Shown: piece after piece, positions 38,589-49,416 of the stretch
Layout of the letters: each line of letters starts with the position of its first letter
How positions within the stretch are numbered: the stretch's first letter is position 1
Assembly: GCF_037325665.1 (NCBI RefSeq)
Contig: NC_090261.1
Coordinates: forward strand, 22,555,566-22,619,565
Length of the DNA stretch: 64,000 nt
From: Littorina saxatilis
Taxonomy: Eukaryota > Mollusca > Gastropoda > Littorinimorpha > Littorinidae
Direction: 5' to 3'
Notes under the pieces: generated by a model
The model's database searches: none
Told to the model about the DNA's origin: nothing
The model's input: the letters and a program-made list of their open reading frames with translations, nothing else
Position numbers and translations under genes: made by a program

Positions 38589-41500
38589 CGACCCCCCCCC
38601 CCCCCCCTTTTTTTTTTTTTTTTAGTTTGAAAGGTTAAAGAGATATCAGACTCAGACATGACTTTCAGCATAAATGTTTGTTTGGTACATAGGGGAAGTG
38701 TCCCTAATATAATAATAATAATAATATGGGAGATTTATAGAGCGCTTTACATTCTCAAAGCGCTTTACAATGACAAACATACATAATACATACAAAGCAA
38801 AGCAAAAGCATGTGCAGCAGCATTCAGCACACAAGTGAACAACGAAACTCAAACACTACATCAATACAATCTGCAAGCATACTAACACAGGCAATACATT
38901 CAAACATTCAAACACCTCAGTGATTCAAAAATGCACCATGTTGAAATAAAATTAATCAAAATACTGGGTGAAGAAGTGTGTTTTAAGGTTTGATTTGAAG
39001 GAACAGAATGTTTGGCAGTGTCGGATAGAGTAAGGGAGAGAGTTCCACGCAACGGCAGCAGAGTGGGCTGACGGTTTGCGACTAAAAGAAGATAGACGGA
39101 ATATTCTAGTGTCTACAGAGGAGCGGAGGGATCGTGAGGGTGTATAGAGTGTGAACAGGTCAGACAGGTAGGATGGGGCTGAGCCAGATATTATGTTGTA
39201 GCAGATACAGCAGCACTTATATTGGATTCTCAGCTCTACAGGGAGCCAATGAAGTTTCTTTAGCAAGGGGGAACAGGACTGGGACCGAGGGGCTTTGCAG
39301 ACAAGCCGGGCTGCAGAATATGGACCGGCTCGAAATATGGACAACGACCTAGCTCCTGTTCTGACAAAATAACGGTGCAAAAGCGCCCCGGAAACAATCC
39401 CATTCGCCACATTTATTCCCCCTACATAAGGTGCACATGTCCGGCAAATCAGTTGCGGACGCACAACTCGTGTAAAAAACACCGGGCACACACAACGATA
39501 ACAAAACTATCTCAAAGCGCACCATAAGCCACAGTGTTCAGCGTATGCCCCTTGGACTTTCCCAGAAAACTTAGTCTTCAGACAGAATAGCTTCTTCACC
39601 ACTGCATAACTCTTTAAACTCATAAGCTGGGTGCTGGGTTGGTGAGGGCAAGAATTTGACACCATGTGTGACGTGATTGCAGGGCAAGATGTACGTGGTG
39701 GAGGAAAGGAATCCATCACTGTGCACAGAGAAGTTTGTGTCTCTCAAGCCACAACAGTGTGTCCCAGGTCAGTTTTCTTTTCTCTTTTAGAACTTTTGAA
39801 ATGACAATAGATGTCCCTTCTCTCTCCTCCCAAAGTGTGTGTGTGTGTGTGGTGTTAATTTGTGCATACAGATTCTTGTTTGTGTGTGACAGTTACATAT
39901 TTGGTTTTGCTGCATGGATATTTCTTGTCATGTTCTTTGGGGGGTAACAAGATGCACTGAAAGAATACAGCAGAACTGCATCTATGCGCCATTCGGAAGG
40001 TGTTTCTCTTTTTTCTCTCTCTCAAGCTGTTGCTTTTATTTTATTATTTTTCCCAGGCGAGTGGTTGATTGCTGGCTACTGCTGTCGTGTTTTGCATTTT
40101 GAACTTCAAGGTCACATATATATGAAATGAGCCTGCAGATTAGCTCAACATTCATTAAGGCAATCAATTCTATTGTTCTGGCAGTATTTGAGGGTCCTTG
40201 GTACAGTCCGAAGTCTCCCTATATTGTACTTATCCTGATATATTTTAGTCAGATTATTAGACAGACGAACAATAAAAAGGTTTTCCTTTATTGGAACATG
40301 TTCTGTTATCAGAGATACCTCAAGTTATATGTACCCCGGGCGGGGACTGATGTAGCTCAGTCGGTAGCGCGCTGGATTTGTATCCAGTTGGCCCCTGTCA
40401 GCGTGAGTTCGTCCCCACGTTCGGCGAGAGATTTATTTCTCAGAGTCAACTTTGTGTGCAGACTCTCCTCGGTGTCCGAACACCCCCGTGTGTACACGCA
40501 AGCACAAGACCAACTTAGTGCGCACGAAAAAGATCCTGTAATCCATGTCAGAGTTCGGTGGGTTATAGAAACACGAAAATACCCAGCATGCTTCCTCCGA
40601 AAAACGGCGTATGGCTGCCTAAATGGCGGGGTAAAAAACGGTCATACACGTAAAATTCCACTCGTGCAAAAACACGAGTGTACGTGGGAGTTTCAGCCCA
40701 CGAACGCAGAAGAAGAAGAAGAAAATATGCGCCCCTGTGCAGTGCTAACCCGTTTTAAAGACCCCCTTTCTCACCCTTTTTTTTCACATTTTCTGTTCTT
40801 CTTCTTCGTCGTTCACTACTTCTTTTGTGATTTGCGTGATGCAGCGCTTTTTGGCACCCAGGGGGTCCCGCATCTCCGACTTCGGCCTTGGACGTTGGTC
40901 AGGGGTCCCTCCCCTAGACCAATTGCCTTCCTGGGCTGTTGAGCTTGGTCTGCCCGTGGTTCTATTTCGGAGTTTCCCTTCTCCTAGACTGGTTACCTGC
41001 CAGGGTTGACGAGTCCAGTCTACCCGTTTGGAGGTTGCTGAGATGACCGCTTGTGTCCTTGGGCCTCTGTGCCGTCACACCGGTACTGTCCAGCACTCCT
41101 CCGTCTTCACCAGAGCCCCGTTAGCCAGCAACCAACCTGTCCGCCAAGGGAGAACCCTACCAGTATACTTCTCACAATGAAAAATCACCCCACGTTTTAG
41201 GGACAGTGAAATTTCAGCGATTTTCTTCCGACGGCATAGCTTGGTTCTGTTTCACCACCATACCACGATGAGGAGGGGATGGTCTTTATATGGTGAACAT
41301 TTTCTGTTCATTACCTCTGTACTCAATTTGACTCCTTCTTTGTGAAAATCTGATTTATGAAGATTTTTAAAGAGTGTCCCATTGTACTTTCCTGTGTCGG
41401 TAGCTGGGGCTCAGTACATGGGTGGCACCTACCTTGGCCCACGTCTGGGTGGACTGCAGTACGACGGGTGGCGCTACAAGATACCCGGTTCCGACTCTGT

Positions 41501-41638
41501 CTTCACAACGGCTTTCACCAAGCTGGGCTGTGTGCCTTTGGTGCAGGGAATCACTTCTTGTGAGTTTATTATTGTTATAATATGTGTGTGGGGTGTGTGT
41601 GTGTTTGTTTGTGTGTGTGTGTGTTTGTGTGTTTTAGC

Positions 41639-41729
<91 letters not shown>

Positions 41730-41929
41730 TATTAGCATGTTTCTTTTTAAATCGCATGGGTTGTATGCCGCATCGGCAACATCACGAAGAATATGCTTGC
41801 ACCCATAAGAACAATTTTATTGAAATTTTTTTTACAGCTGAGATCCAGAACGGCTTATTCTTCTTCACAACCTTTGGTGAGGGTTTGGCATCCCCCATCG
41901 ATATTCCTGAGGCATGTAAACATATTTAG
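37484..41929 (+). CDS. Ependymin-related secreted protein
   Basis: Five exons, 37484-37618, 38241-38360, 39683-39767, 41404-41559 and 41838-41929, with agreeing phases; 588 nt give 195 aa. A signal peptide (MQGLAVVAAVLGSLMVLAQC) is followed by the family's TPCCFPTKF opening with the paired cysteines (24, 25) and a possible N-glycosylation site at Asn31. Later cysteines at 99, 111, 156 and 192 fit the conserved pattern. The middle has EVDFAAEKQRAS and GKMYVVEE, and the C-terminal half has DGWRYKIPG and TSSEIQNGLFFFTTFGEGL, as in molluscan ependymin-related proteins. The family has a lipocalin-like/LolA-like fold, is secreted and may bind hydrophobic ligands or calcium; the precise role here is unknown. 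AATAAA at 42002 probably ends the transcript. Introns hold a foldback element, a LINE end and a SINE. A short extra exon in intron 1 cannot be ruled out. Confidence 0.88.
37721..37850. mobile_element. Foldback element with telomere-like (AACCCT)n core
   Basis: 130 bp with inverted arms of about 43 bp (GGGGCTGGGCCGCTATTGCG against the inverse of GCGGGCCGACCCC...). Each arm holds two GCTATTGCGCG units. The core is about eight CTAACC-type telomeric hexamers ending AAAG. Perfect 8-bp direct repeats ACTGGCGT (37713-37720 and 37851-37858) flank it, as in hAT insertions. It lies in intron 1 of the ependymin-related gene. Confidence 0.8.
38535..38625. repeat. poly-C/(CA)n/poly-C/poly-T block
   Basis: C-run, (CA)n, C-run, T-run in the second intron of the ependymin-related gene. 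Confidence 0.95.
38706..39500 (-). mobile_element. 3' end of a CR1/L2-group LINE
   Basis: Minus strand. A coherent C-terminal ORF2 frame (stop near 38952) contains AARLVCKAPRSQSCSPLLKK, LHWLPVELRIQYK, APSYLSDLFTLYTPSRSLRS and AVAWNSLPYSIRHC..FKSNLKTHFF, the standard tail of CR1/L2-type ORF2. The 3'UTR ends AGCGCTCTATAAATCTCCC then (ATT)n. The frame is largely open, so it is fairly recent, but the endonuclease and most of the RT are missing. It lies in an intron of the ependymin-related gene. Confidence 0.85.
40335..40722 (+). mobile_element. tRNA-headed SINE, family B head type 2, copy 1
   Basis: The head has GATGTAGCTCAGTCGGTAGC (A box) and GCGTGAGTTCGTCCCC (B box). The body GTGTACACGCAAGCAC..AAAAGATCCTGTAATCC..CCCAGCATGC is shared with the element at 14977, and the tail is (GAA)n. 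An open frame across it is not a gene. Confidence 0.85.
40723..41340. other. Intron sequence without recognised features
   Basis: A GC-moderate stretch between the SINE and exon 4 of the ependymin-related gene. It contains two similar lines (GGTCAGGGGTCCCTCCCCTAG / GAGTTTCCCTTCTCCTAGAC) that suggest an old internal duplication. No gene is seen. Confidence 0.5.
41641..41730. repeat. (GA)n microsatellite
   Basis: Preceded by (TG)n. It lies in the last intron of the ependymin-related gene. Confidence 0.98.
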
Positions 41930-42001
41930 GACACTTCACGGCCGTGACATTCGGATGACCTTGGAAAATGATACCTGTAGTTGTTACAATTCTGATGCCA
42001 C

Positions 42002-42007
42002 AATAAA
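42002..42007 (+). terminator. Polyadenylation signal AATAAA (ependymin-related gene)
   Basis: 73 bases after the stop codon, followed by a GT-rich stretch (TGTTGTGAAAGTGTATTGC) at about 42045. Confidence 0.5.
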
Positions 42008-42349
42008 TGCATGGGAAATGTGTCCGCTTTTCTTCCAGTGAAAATGTTGTGAAAGTGTATTGCTTGGAAAAAAAAGTGATTGTCAATCAGATATGGTTTG
42101 CATGCCAACAAAGCAACTGAATGGTAAAATGTTTCTGGAGATCATCTTGCATGAGCAATGATATCTCTGACAGTGTTAAAAATATAATGGGTGGTTGTTT
42201 TTGTGTCGACAGGACTTGCGTTTTCAGTAAAAGTACCTTTCTTCACACACACACACACACACACTTCCCATAAAAGCTTGCCTTTGATGTTATATGACAA
42301 GTTTATTATACTTAATTGCATTGTTCATGGTGAAGAATTGAGTTTTTTG

Positions 42350-42653
42350 TTTGTTTGTTTGTTTGTTTAACGCCCAGCCGACCACGAAGGGCCATATCAG
42401 GGCGGTGCTGCTTTGACATATAACGTGCGCCACACACAAGACAGAAGTCGCAGCACAGGCTTCATGTCTCACCCAGTCCCATTATTCTGACACCGGACCA
42501 ACCAGTCCTAGCACTAACCCCATAATGCCAGACGCCAGGCGGAGCAGCCACTAGATTGCCAATTTTAAAGTCTTAGGTATGACCCGGCCGGGGTTCGAAC
42601 CCACGACCTCCCGATCACAGGGCGGACGCCTTACCACTAGGCCACCGTGCCGG
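42350..42653 (-). mobile_element. SINE family C, copy 2
   Basis: Nearly identical to 15301-15600 over the whole length, including the tRNA-like head (minus strand GGCCTAGTGGTAAGGCG, GGTTCGAACCCCGG) and the (GTTT)n tail. Confidence 0.88.
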
Positions 42654-43962
42654 TAGGAAAAGAAATGATGACATCGAGCACATCAATGTTTTTTTTAACA
42701 GTCAGTGTGTAAGGAGGTAAAAATAGTCTTGTACCGATGAACCTTACGGGGGAAACAGGAACACAGACACTATGTGCAATGTTGAAAACATTGTGCAAAG
42801 CCCTGCAACTGTGGTTACAAAAGCCCTTTGTCCTAGCATTTTATTTTCAGTCTGATAAAGGCTACAACTTGTTCTCAATGTATCTGTGAATCTATGGGTA
42901 TGTGTTTATGTGTGTGTATGTGTATGTGTGCCTGTGTGTGTTAGTGTGTACTGACATTTGCTGCTTAATTCTTACTTTGAAACACAGACTAAATCAATAC
43001 AACCTCAAGACAATAATTATGAAGAATCCAGCATGCACTTGAGCAGGACACACGTTGCAAAGAAAAACACAGACACACACACAAAAACACCTCTGAAGAT
43101 AAAAGCCACAACGACAAACACAAACAGACAGGCAGCATTTTATTTGTTTTATTATCACATTTGTCCCACAAAAACCTAACTCAATCTAACACCATGAAAA
43201 CCATGAGACATGACTGAATTGTGGTTTGACCTAAATCAGCTGGTTTTGATGAAAATTAAGATGATTTTAAAGATATGAAAAATGGTTGTTCGACTGTGTA
43301 TTTAAAGAAGAAAATGAACTGGAAATTTGGATGTTGGTGTCAAATGACGAACAAACAAACAAGCAAACTCAGACAGGCAAACCAAACAAAACAAAAGCAA
43401 GTGAACAAATTGACAAAGAAGAATACATACATACAAAATACATACAGCATCCAGTCAAAAGGCATTTTTGATCATATCACAAATGCAAAGCACCACATTA
43501 TTCACTGTATGATTTGAATGAAGACAGAATCTGTTACTAACACACAACACACAAAATGGCAGAGTAAATCACCAAAGCGAGAGCTAATTTTTGATACCAT
43601 AACACATTCACTTCATCAATGAGTCACAATAGTGATATGCAAATGAAATATAAATAACAGAAAAACAAAACAATACACCAAAAGTCAAACAAAACAGTAC
43701 AAGTACATGCACTTACTGTAGACACAATGACAACACAACGTTCTTGGACCCATAAGATCTGTAGCTCAGCAACTTCCTTAAACATTCTCTGTGTGTCAAA
43801 CAAGAGCAACATGAAAAACAACAAAACATCTAAACAAACAGAAAAGAAGTACCTAGAAGAACAAGAAAACAACAACAACAAAAACAGATACAATTTAAAC
43901 TTCAAAGAAAGAGAAACACAATCAAGAAAAAAACACCAGACATTCCATCTCAACAGTGTTAC

Positions 43963-44079
43963 CATACAGTCAAACACGGGTGATACGTGTTACCCAACAA
44001 ACACGGGTGATACGTGTTACCCTACAGTCAAACACCGGTGATACGTGTTACCCTACAGTCAAACACCGGTGATACGTGT
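43963..44079. repeat. Minisatellite with AACACG..CGTGTT palindrome
   Basis: About 3.5 tandem units of 28-33 bp, each carrying CAAACAC(C/G)GGTGATACGTG and usually TTACCCTACAGT. Every unit contains an imperfect palindrome around GTGATAC. Confidence 0.9.
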
Positions 44080-45574
44080 ACATATTGTGCCTAATGACAC
44101 TCATAAAAAGAAATTAAAAATCTAGATCCAATGCCATTGAAATTCAATTCTGGGTGAACCAAATGACAGGAAGAAAATTAATTTAGCAAGCATAAAATGA
44201 GAGAGGTGAAAAGGTGATTGAATTGAACTTGCACAGCAAGTGGAAATAAATCTGTTTACAAAATCATCATAACATTGTTTGTGCACATTCACTGGAAAAA
44301 TGTGAGAGACTTTTCAAAGTACAAACTATCATAAAATAAACCCCATCATAGACTCATAGTATCTTTCTTTTTTGATAAGACTCTCTGTCTCTCTCTCTTC
44401 CCAGCCATTCTTTGCTCTCTCTTTGAGCGAAGACTATAATACATAACTTAAAAAGAACATGAAAGACAATGTTTCTCATTATGTCAGCTGCCAGGAGACA
44501 GGTTCCGCATAACTGTCACTTACTGTTGTTCTCCATATAGAGAGTGCTTAATTCCCTTTGTTTCTGAAATCTTGTCATTAGTAGTCTGCCTTATTTGGTC
44601 AAGATTTAGTGAAGACTTAGTAAAATTCACAAATAACTTATACTCTAAAACGACAACAGCTGCCCCATGACATAGGTTTATCATAAACAAACAATAGAAA
44701 AAGGGGGCTTCAAAGTAAAAAAAAAAAAACATAATGAAAAAAATAAAAATAAATAAAAAAAGAAGCATAACTTTTAAGAATAAGAGTGTAACCTGAAATT
44801 TATATCATAATACCAGTGTTTGAAAGTAGTCCTAGTTCATATGAAAATATCTACACGAGACTCCAGCTCTGATCAAACTAGTGTATAAGCACCCCACAAT
44901 GTATAACATATAATGCTTGACATTTTGACAAGGGATTTTTTTTACAAGGGTTTTTCTGCACCAAGAATTTTCAGAAGGAAAATTTCAAAATTTCACCCAC
45001 CTGTTACCACGAATAAGACAATAAATGCTAGTCATCCACTGAACACAGACAAAGCAACAAACCAGCAAGGCAATCATAAAAGACTTTGGTCCAAAAGTTC
45101 AGTTTACCGTTCAAGCCCAGAATGAACAAAGTAATTTTTCTTCAAAGTCAGGGTTTGTGCTTTCCTTTTAATAAATGGCATTTCTAAACTTCTAGCATGC
45201 AGCTCAAAGGTTTATTAACCTTTTCAGAAACAGCCTAATATGACAAAAACCGTTAGTTACGTACACAGTTTTTTTGTTTGTTTGCTCTCCTCTATAAATC
45301 TGACACAGATGTAGACGCATAACAACCTGCATGACAACAATAAACACCATTCACACAATCTGAATCAGAATACCTTGCTTGGTGATTGGGAAGACTGGAA
45401 TTACATGGGTGGGACTGAAAAATGTCATGAATCCCGAAGAATTTTAAAGGGGGGGGGGGGGGGGGGGGGGTGTCTGGGGCCCCCAGACGCTGAAGGATTT
45501 GTATGATTAACAACCAAAAAACGTCACCACAGACATTACGAATCTGGATTTCCGGAAGAATCCCACCCATGAAA

Positions 45575-45845
45575 TTACATCATGTCTCGTCTCTTTAAAA
45601 ACAGTCATGATAATCATGCTCATAATGAATACCTTGCTTGCAGCTTGAGGAAAAAACCTGTTATGTGACTTGAACTACAGAACAATGAATATGTCTAGTT
45701 TCTTTAAAAACTGTCATGATAATCGTTCTGATACATGTACCTACTTAATACGTTGCTTGATGCTCGAGGAAAAAAGAATTCTGTGACTTGAACTACATGT
45801 CAAGCCTCTTTAAAAATTGTCATGATACTGATTCTGATACTGATG
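45575..45845. repeat. Tandem repeat, unit about 105-115 bp, 2.5 copies
   Basis: Units start TCTTTAAAAAC(A/T)GTCATGAT, then GCTTGA..GAGGAAAAAA and TGTGACTTGAACTACA. The third is partial. Confidence 0.8.
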
Positions 45846-46002
45846 GCCAAATAAATGCATGCTTATCGCCAACAAAACACTCTCGTCTCCCGTGCAGCAA
45901 TAAATACTATCGGCGCTGTAACCGAACCCCATGGCAGAGGATGGAGTGGTTATCAGGTGGAACTGTTGATGACAGGAGGGTGCTATGGTGAAAAGCTCTC
46001 CG

Positions 46003-49000
46003 TCAATGAAGGAAGCGGATGCTCATTTTGGACTCAACATCAACCTTTGCCATTGCCTGTCAAAAAATTAATAATAAAAGTATTACATAAAATAAGATTT
46101 ATTTTTATTAATGAGGGTAATGATGTAAGAAATTGTTCCTTTTTTTACAATAAGCCTTCAGCCATGAGGAAAAAATCAAAAGGTAACAATTAGCTGACTA
46201 TGTCACAAACAAGTTGCCACAACCCAAAATAATGAAATATAAAATGAGCTAGGTTGTCAACGAACAAACTATCAAATAGAAGAAAAAGAAACAAGAATAC
46301 CAAAATTAAAGGTAAAATATGTTCATTAGCAACATACAACCTCAGTTCTTGCTTTTATGTGTCTCCCCTGTAAAGACTCCCTCCCTTTTGACCTCATTTT
46401 CTCAGAATTGTTTAGGTCTTAAATTACGGGTTTCACTGTATTGCTCACCTTGACAAACTCTTCCAAAGAAATCTTGTTGTCCTTGTCCTCATCCACCTCC
46501 TGGATAGTTCTGTCGGCTATGCTGCCAAGCTGCAACACCAAAGACCTCACTATGACTCATTTCCATTTTCATTACTTCCTTATCCCATTGCACGCAAATT
46601 CGGGTCGCTTCCTCCTAGTGGAAAGTTAGCAGCAACAAGTCGCACTACTGAAGTGTGTGCATGTTCACGTGTTATCATGTTATCAGCCACCAGCGCTAAT
46701 GGCATTGTGGTGACACAGGGGTGGGACATGGATACCATTGCTGACTTGACCCGTGCCTGTCCCAGCCTGGATATGAACTCGTGACCTAAGGATCACAAGT
46801 CCAGTGCTCTAACATCTGAGCTACCAGGCCCCCAGGTACGGAATACGCACAGAAGCATTGTAGAAAGCGGTGTTTGCATTCACTGAAAATTTCCGGTATT
46901 TCGCTTGTTTTTATTTGAAAATACTGAAGAGCACCCAACAACCAAGTTAGCTGTTTCAGGTTTGATTGCTTCCAACAATATTTCTGTTATCGAAATAGAC
47001 TTGTCATTGCATCCTTACTACATTGTACTGGTTGTTGTGGAGAAATGATTGATAACAGCAGCAAAATCAAATGCAGTTGAACCTGTCTATGAAGATCACC
47101 CAAGGGACTGCTCAAAATTGATCCTAATAGATCAATCAATCAATCAATATGAGGCTTATATCGCGCATATTCCGTGGGTACAGTTCTAAGCGCAGGGATT
47201 TTTATTTTTTATTTTTTTATATTTCTTTTATTTAAATTTTTTTATTTTTTTATGCAATTTATATCGCGCACATATTCAAGGCGCAGGCATTTGTTTATGC
47301 CGTGTGAGATGGAATTTTTTTACACAATACATCACGCATTCACATCGGCCAGCAGATCGCAGCCATTTCGGCGCATATCCTACTTTTGACGGCCTATTAT
47401 TCCAAGTCACACGGGTATTTTGGTGGACATTTTTATCTATGCCTATACAATTTTACCAGGAAAGACCCTTTTGTCAATCGTGGGATCTTTAACGTGCACA
47501 CCCCAATGTAGTGTACACGAAGGGACCTCGATTTTTCGTCTCATCCGAAAGACTAGCACTTGAACCCACCACCAAGGTTAGGAAAGGGGGGAGAAAATTG
47601 CTAACGCCCTGACCCAGGGTCGAACTCGCAACCTCTCGCTTCCGAGCGCAAGTTTCGTTACCACTCGGCCACCCAGTCCACAGATGGTTGCTGTGGAAAG
47701 GTGATTCATATGAGAGAAAAAACACGTTGGGATCCTTTTGGAATGGTCTTTGTGAGCAGGTGGTTACTAACCAAGAGTTGGTCACCAGGGCAGGTTCAAC
47801 TGTACACATTTTAAGCGCCAAGTTTTCATCAAGTGTCTGTACCTGTTCTTCTGAAATGTTGGCTCCCACCATCATATGGAGAACAGCCAGAAGTTCGTCT
47901 CTTGAGATCAAGTCATCCCCATCCAAATCGTACATCTTGAAGGCAACTGCAGACAAAGCATAAACATCCAAATCTGATTTGGGTGGACAAACTGTAAGGA
48001 TGAGAGACTTGGAAACTTGTGAGTTTAACATCCCTGCTAAAACCATGGTCGAACAAATAGGTTTTAATAAGTTCAGTTCTTCTTCACTCGTATAACAAGC
48101 TGGAATTGGAGGAAAAAAAGAAGCAAAAAAAAAAAAAACCCAACAAATTCAATTTCATTATATTCCCTACGCTAGTACTAGGGCTCAGCAGACTTTAATT
48201 GTGTGTCTGTCTCCACTTAACAGCTTATTGCTGGGAAACTACTGGGCGCAGTTCGTTCAAAAGTTGATACACTAACTTGATAATAGGTCCGATTGATCGT
48301 ATTAAAACTTCATAATGTTACCTGGGACCTAAATGCGAAATAAACCACAAAAACGACTTGGCCGTAGGAGGAGTTCACACCGGCGGGGCAACACGCAGCC
48401 ATTGACCTGATAGAACAGCCGTACGCGTCACACAAAAATACGTCATGACAAAGTTACACGCAAAGCGAAAGAAACTTTGACGTCATTTACTTTTGTTCGG
48501 AATTTTCCGTCTGTTCCTAGCTTGTCAGTGAAGACCTGACGTGAGTAAGCTTACCCAAAACGTCTTTGTTCTCTATTCTCATTGCAGCTGTGAAATAATC
48601 AGTCTTGTGTCTCGGTCGTGTAGGTACAGAGTTTGCTTCTGCAATCATTGTGTTCGTGTTGATGACGGCTTCATAAGACAAAATAATAAGCGAATCTATC
48701 GCAAGGAAGACGTTTATGTACAAATCACCGAACCCAACCCATTTTTTGGGGTGCGTATCGCTGCATTTTTCTGAAGAATAAACTGCATGTGGTTAATTTC
48801 ATCCGTTTAATGCTTGTCGAAACATATCTGATCACAGATGAGGTCGCAGTTTGTAGGTTGAATCTATGAATCGGCCAGAAATAGATCTGCATTTCTGGTC
48901 AGAAACCAACATTCACACCACAGACATTCCAAACATTTATATTTATTGAGCGAGCCAGTCTGAAGAGTACTCGGGTCCAGCGCGAGCGTTTTTTATTCAT

Positions 49001-49378
49001 GAATAAAAAAACCAAGAAAGTTGCTTTGAGTCGGTAAAATTCAGCATCCTTTGGCAGTGCTAAGACCCCAAACTACATCAGGCTATCTAGAGGTTGATAG
49101 AATCAAATATGATGAATAATAATTTTAATTATGACCATACAAAGTCCTCCAGTTTTCAAAATATACTTACACCTGAGCTTCTCACTCCTGTCGTTTAGTT
49201 TGTTCTTCTCTGAATTCTTTTTCACAGGTCGAAACCTGGCAAGAATTCTCATGAACTGCCGAAAGTTCACTGTGTCATCGTTGCTGAAAAAAAGCACCAT
49301 GCTTTGATTCAATACTGAGACTTTTACTTTTAGAAACACATGCACATTTTCAATCTCTCTCTCTCTTTTTTTCACTCA

Positions 49379-49416
<38 letters not shown>

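Larger units (their letters stand above)
42654..46002. other. Intergenic region between two convergent genes
   Basis: No exon is recognised on either strand. It contains CA-rich patches, a palindrome-bearing minisatellite (43963-44079), a 105-115-bp tandem repeat (45575-45845), a poly-G run (45449-45470) and a segment at 44465-44530 with weak similarity to 59445-59510. AATAAA on the minus strand at 45216-45211 could be the CHP1 polyadenylation signal. Confidence 0.6.

Noticed and set aside
40127-40942. 271-codon open frame on the plus strand
   Set aside because: It runs across a SINE and its flanks, and its translation contains the SINE body; the same translation occurs in other SINE copies.
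43963-44079. CRISPR-like array
   Set aside because: Eukaryotic locus, spacers not unique, few units, no cas genes; it is a minisatellite.
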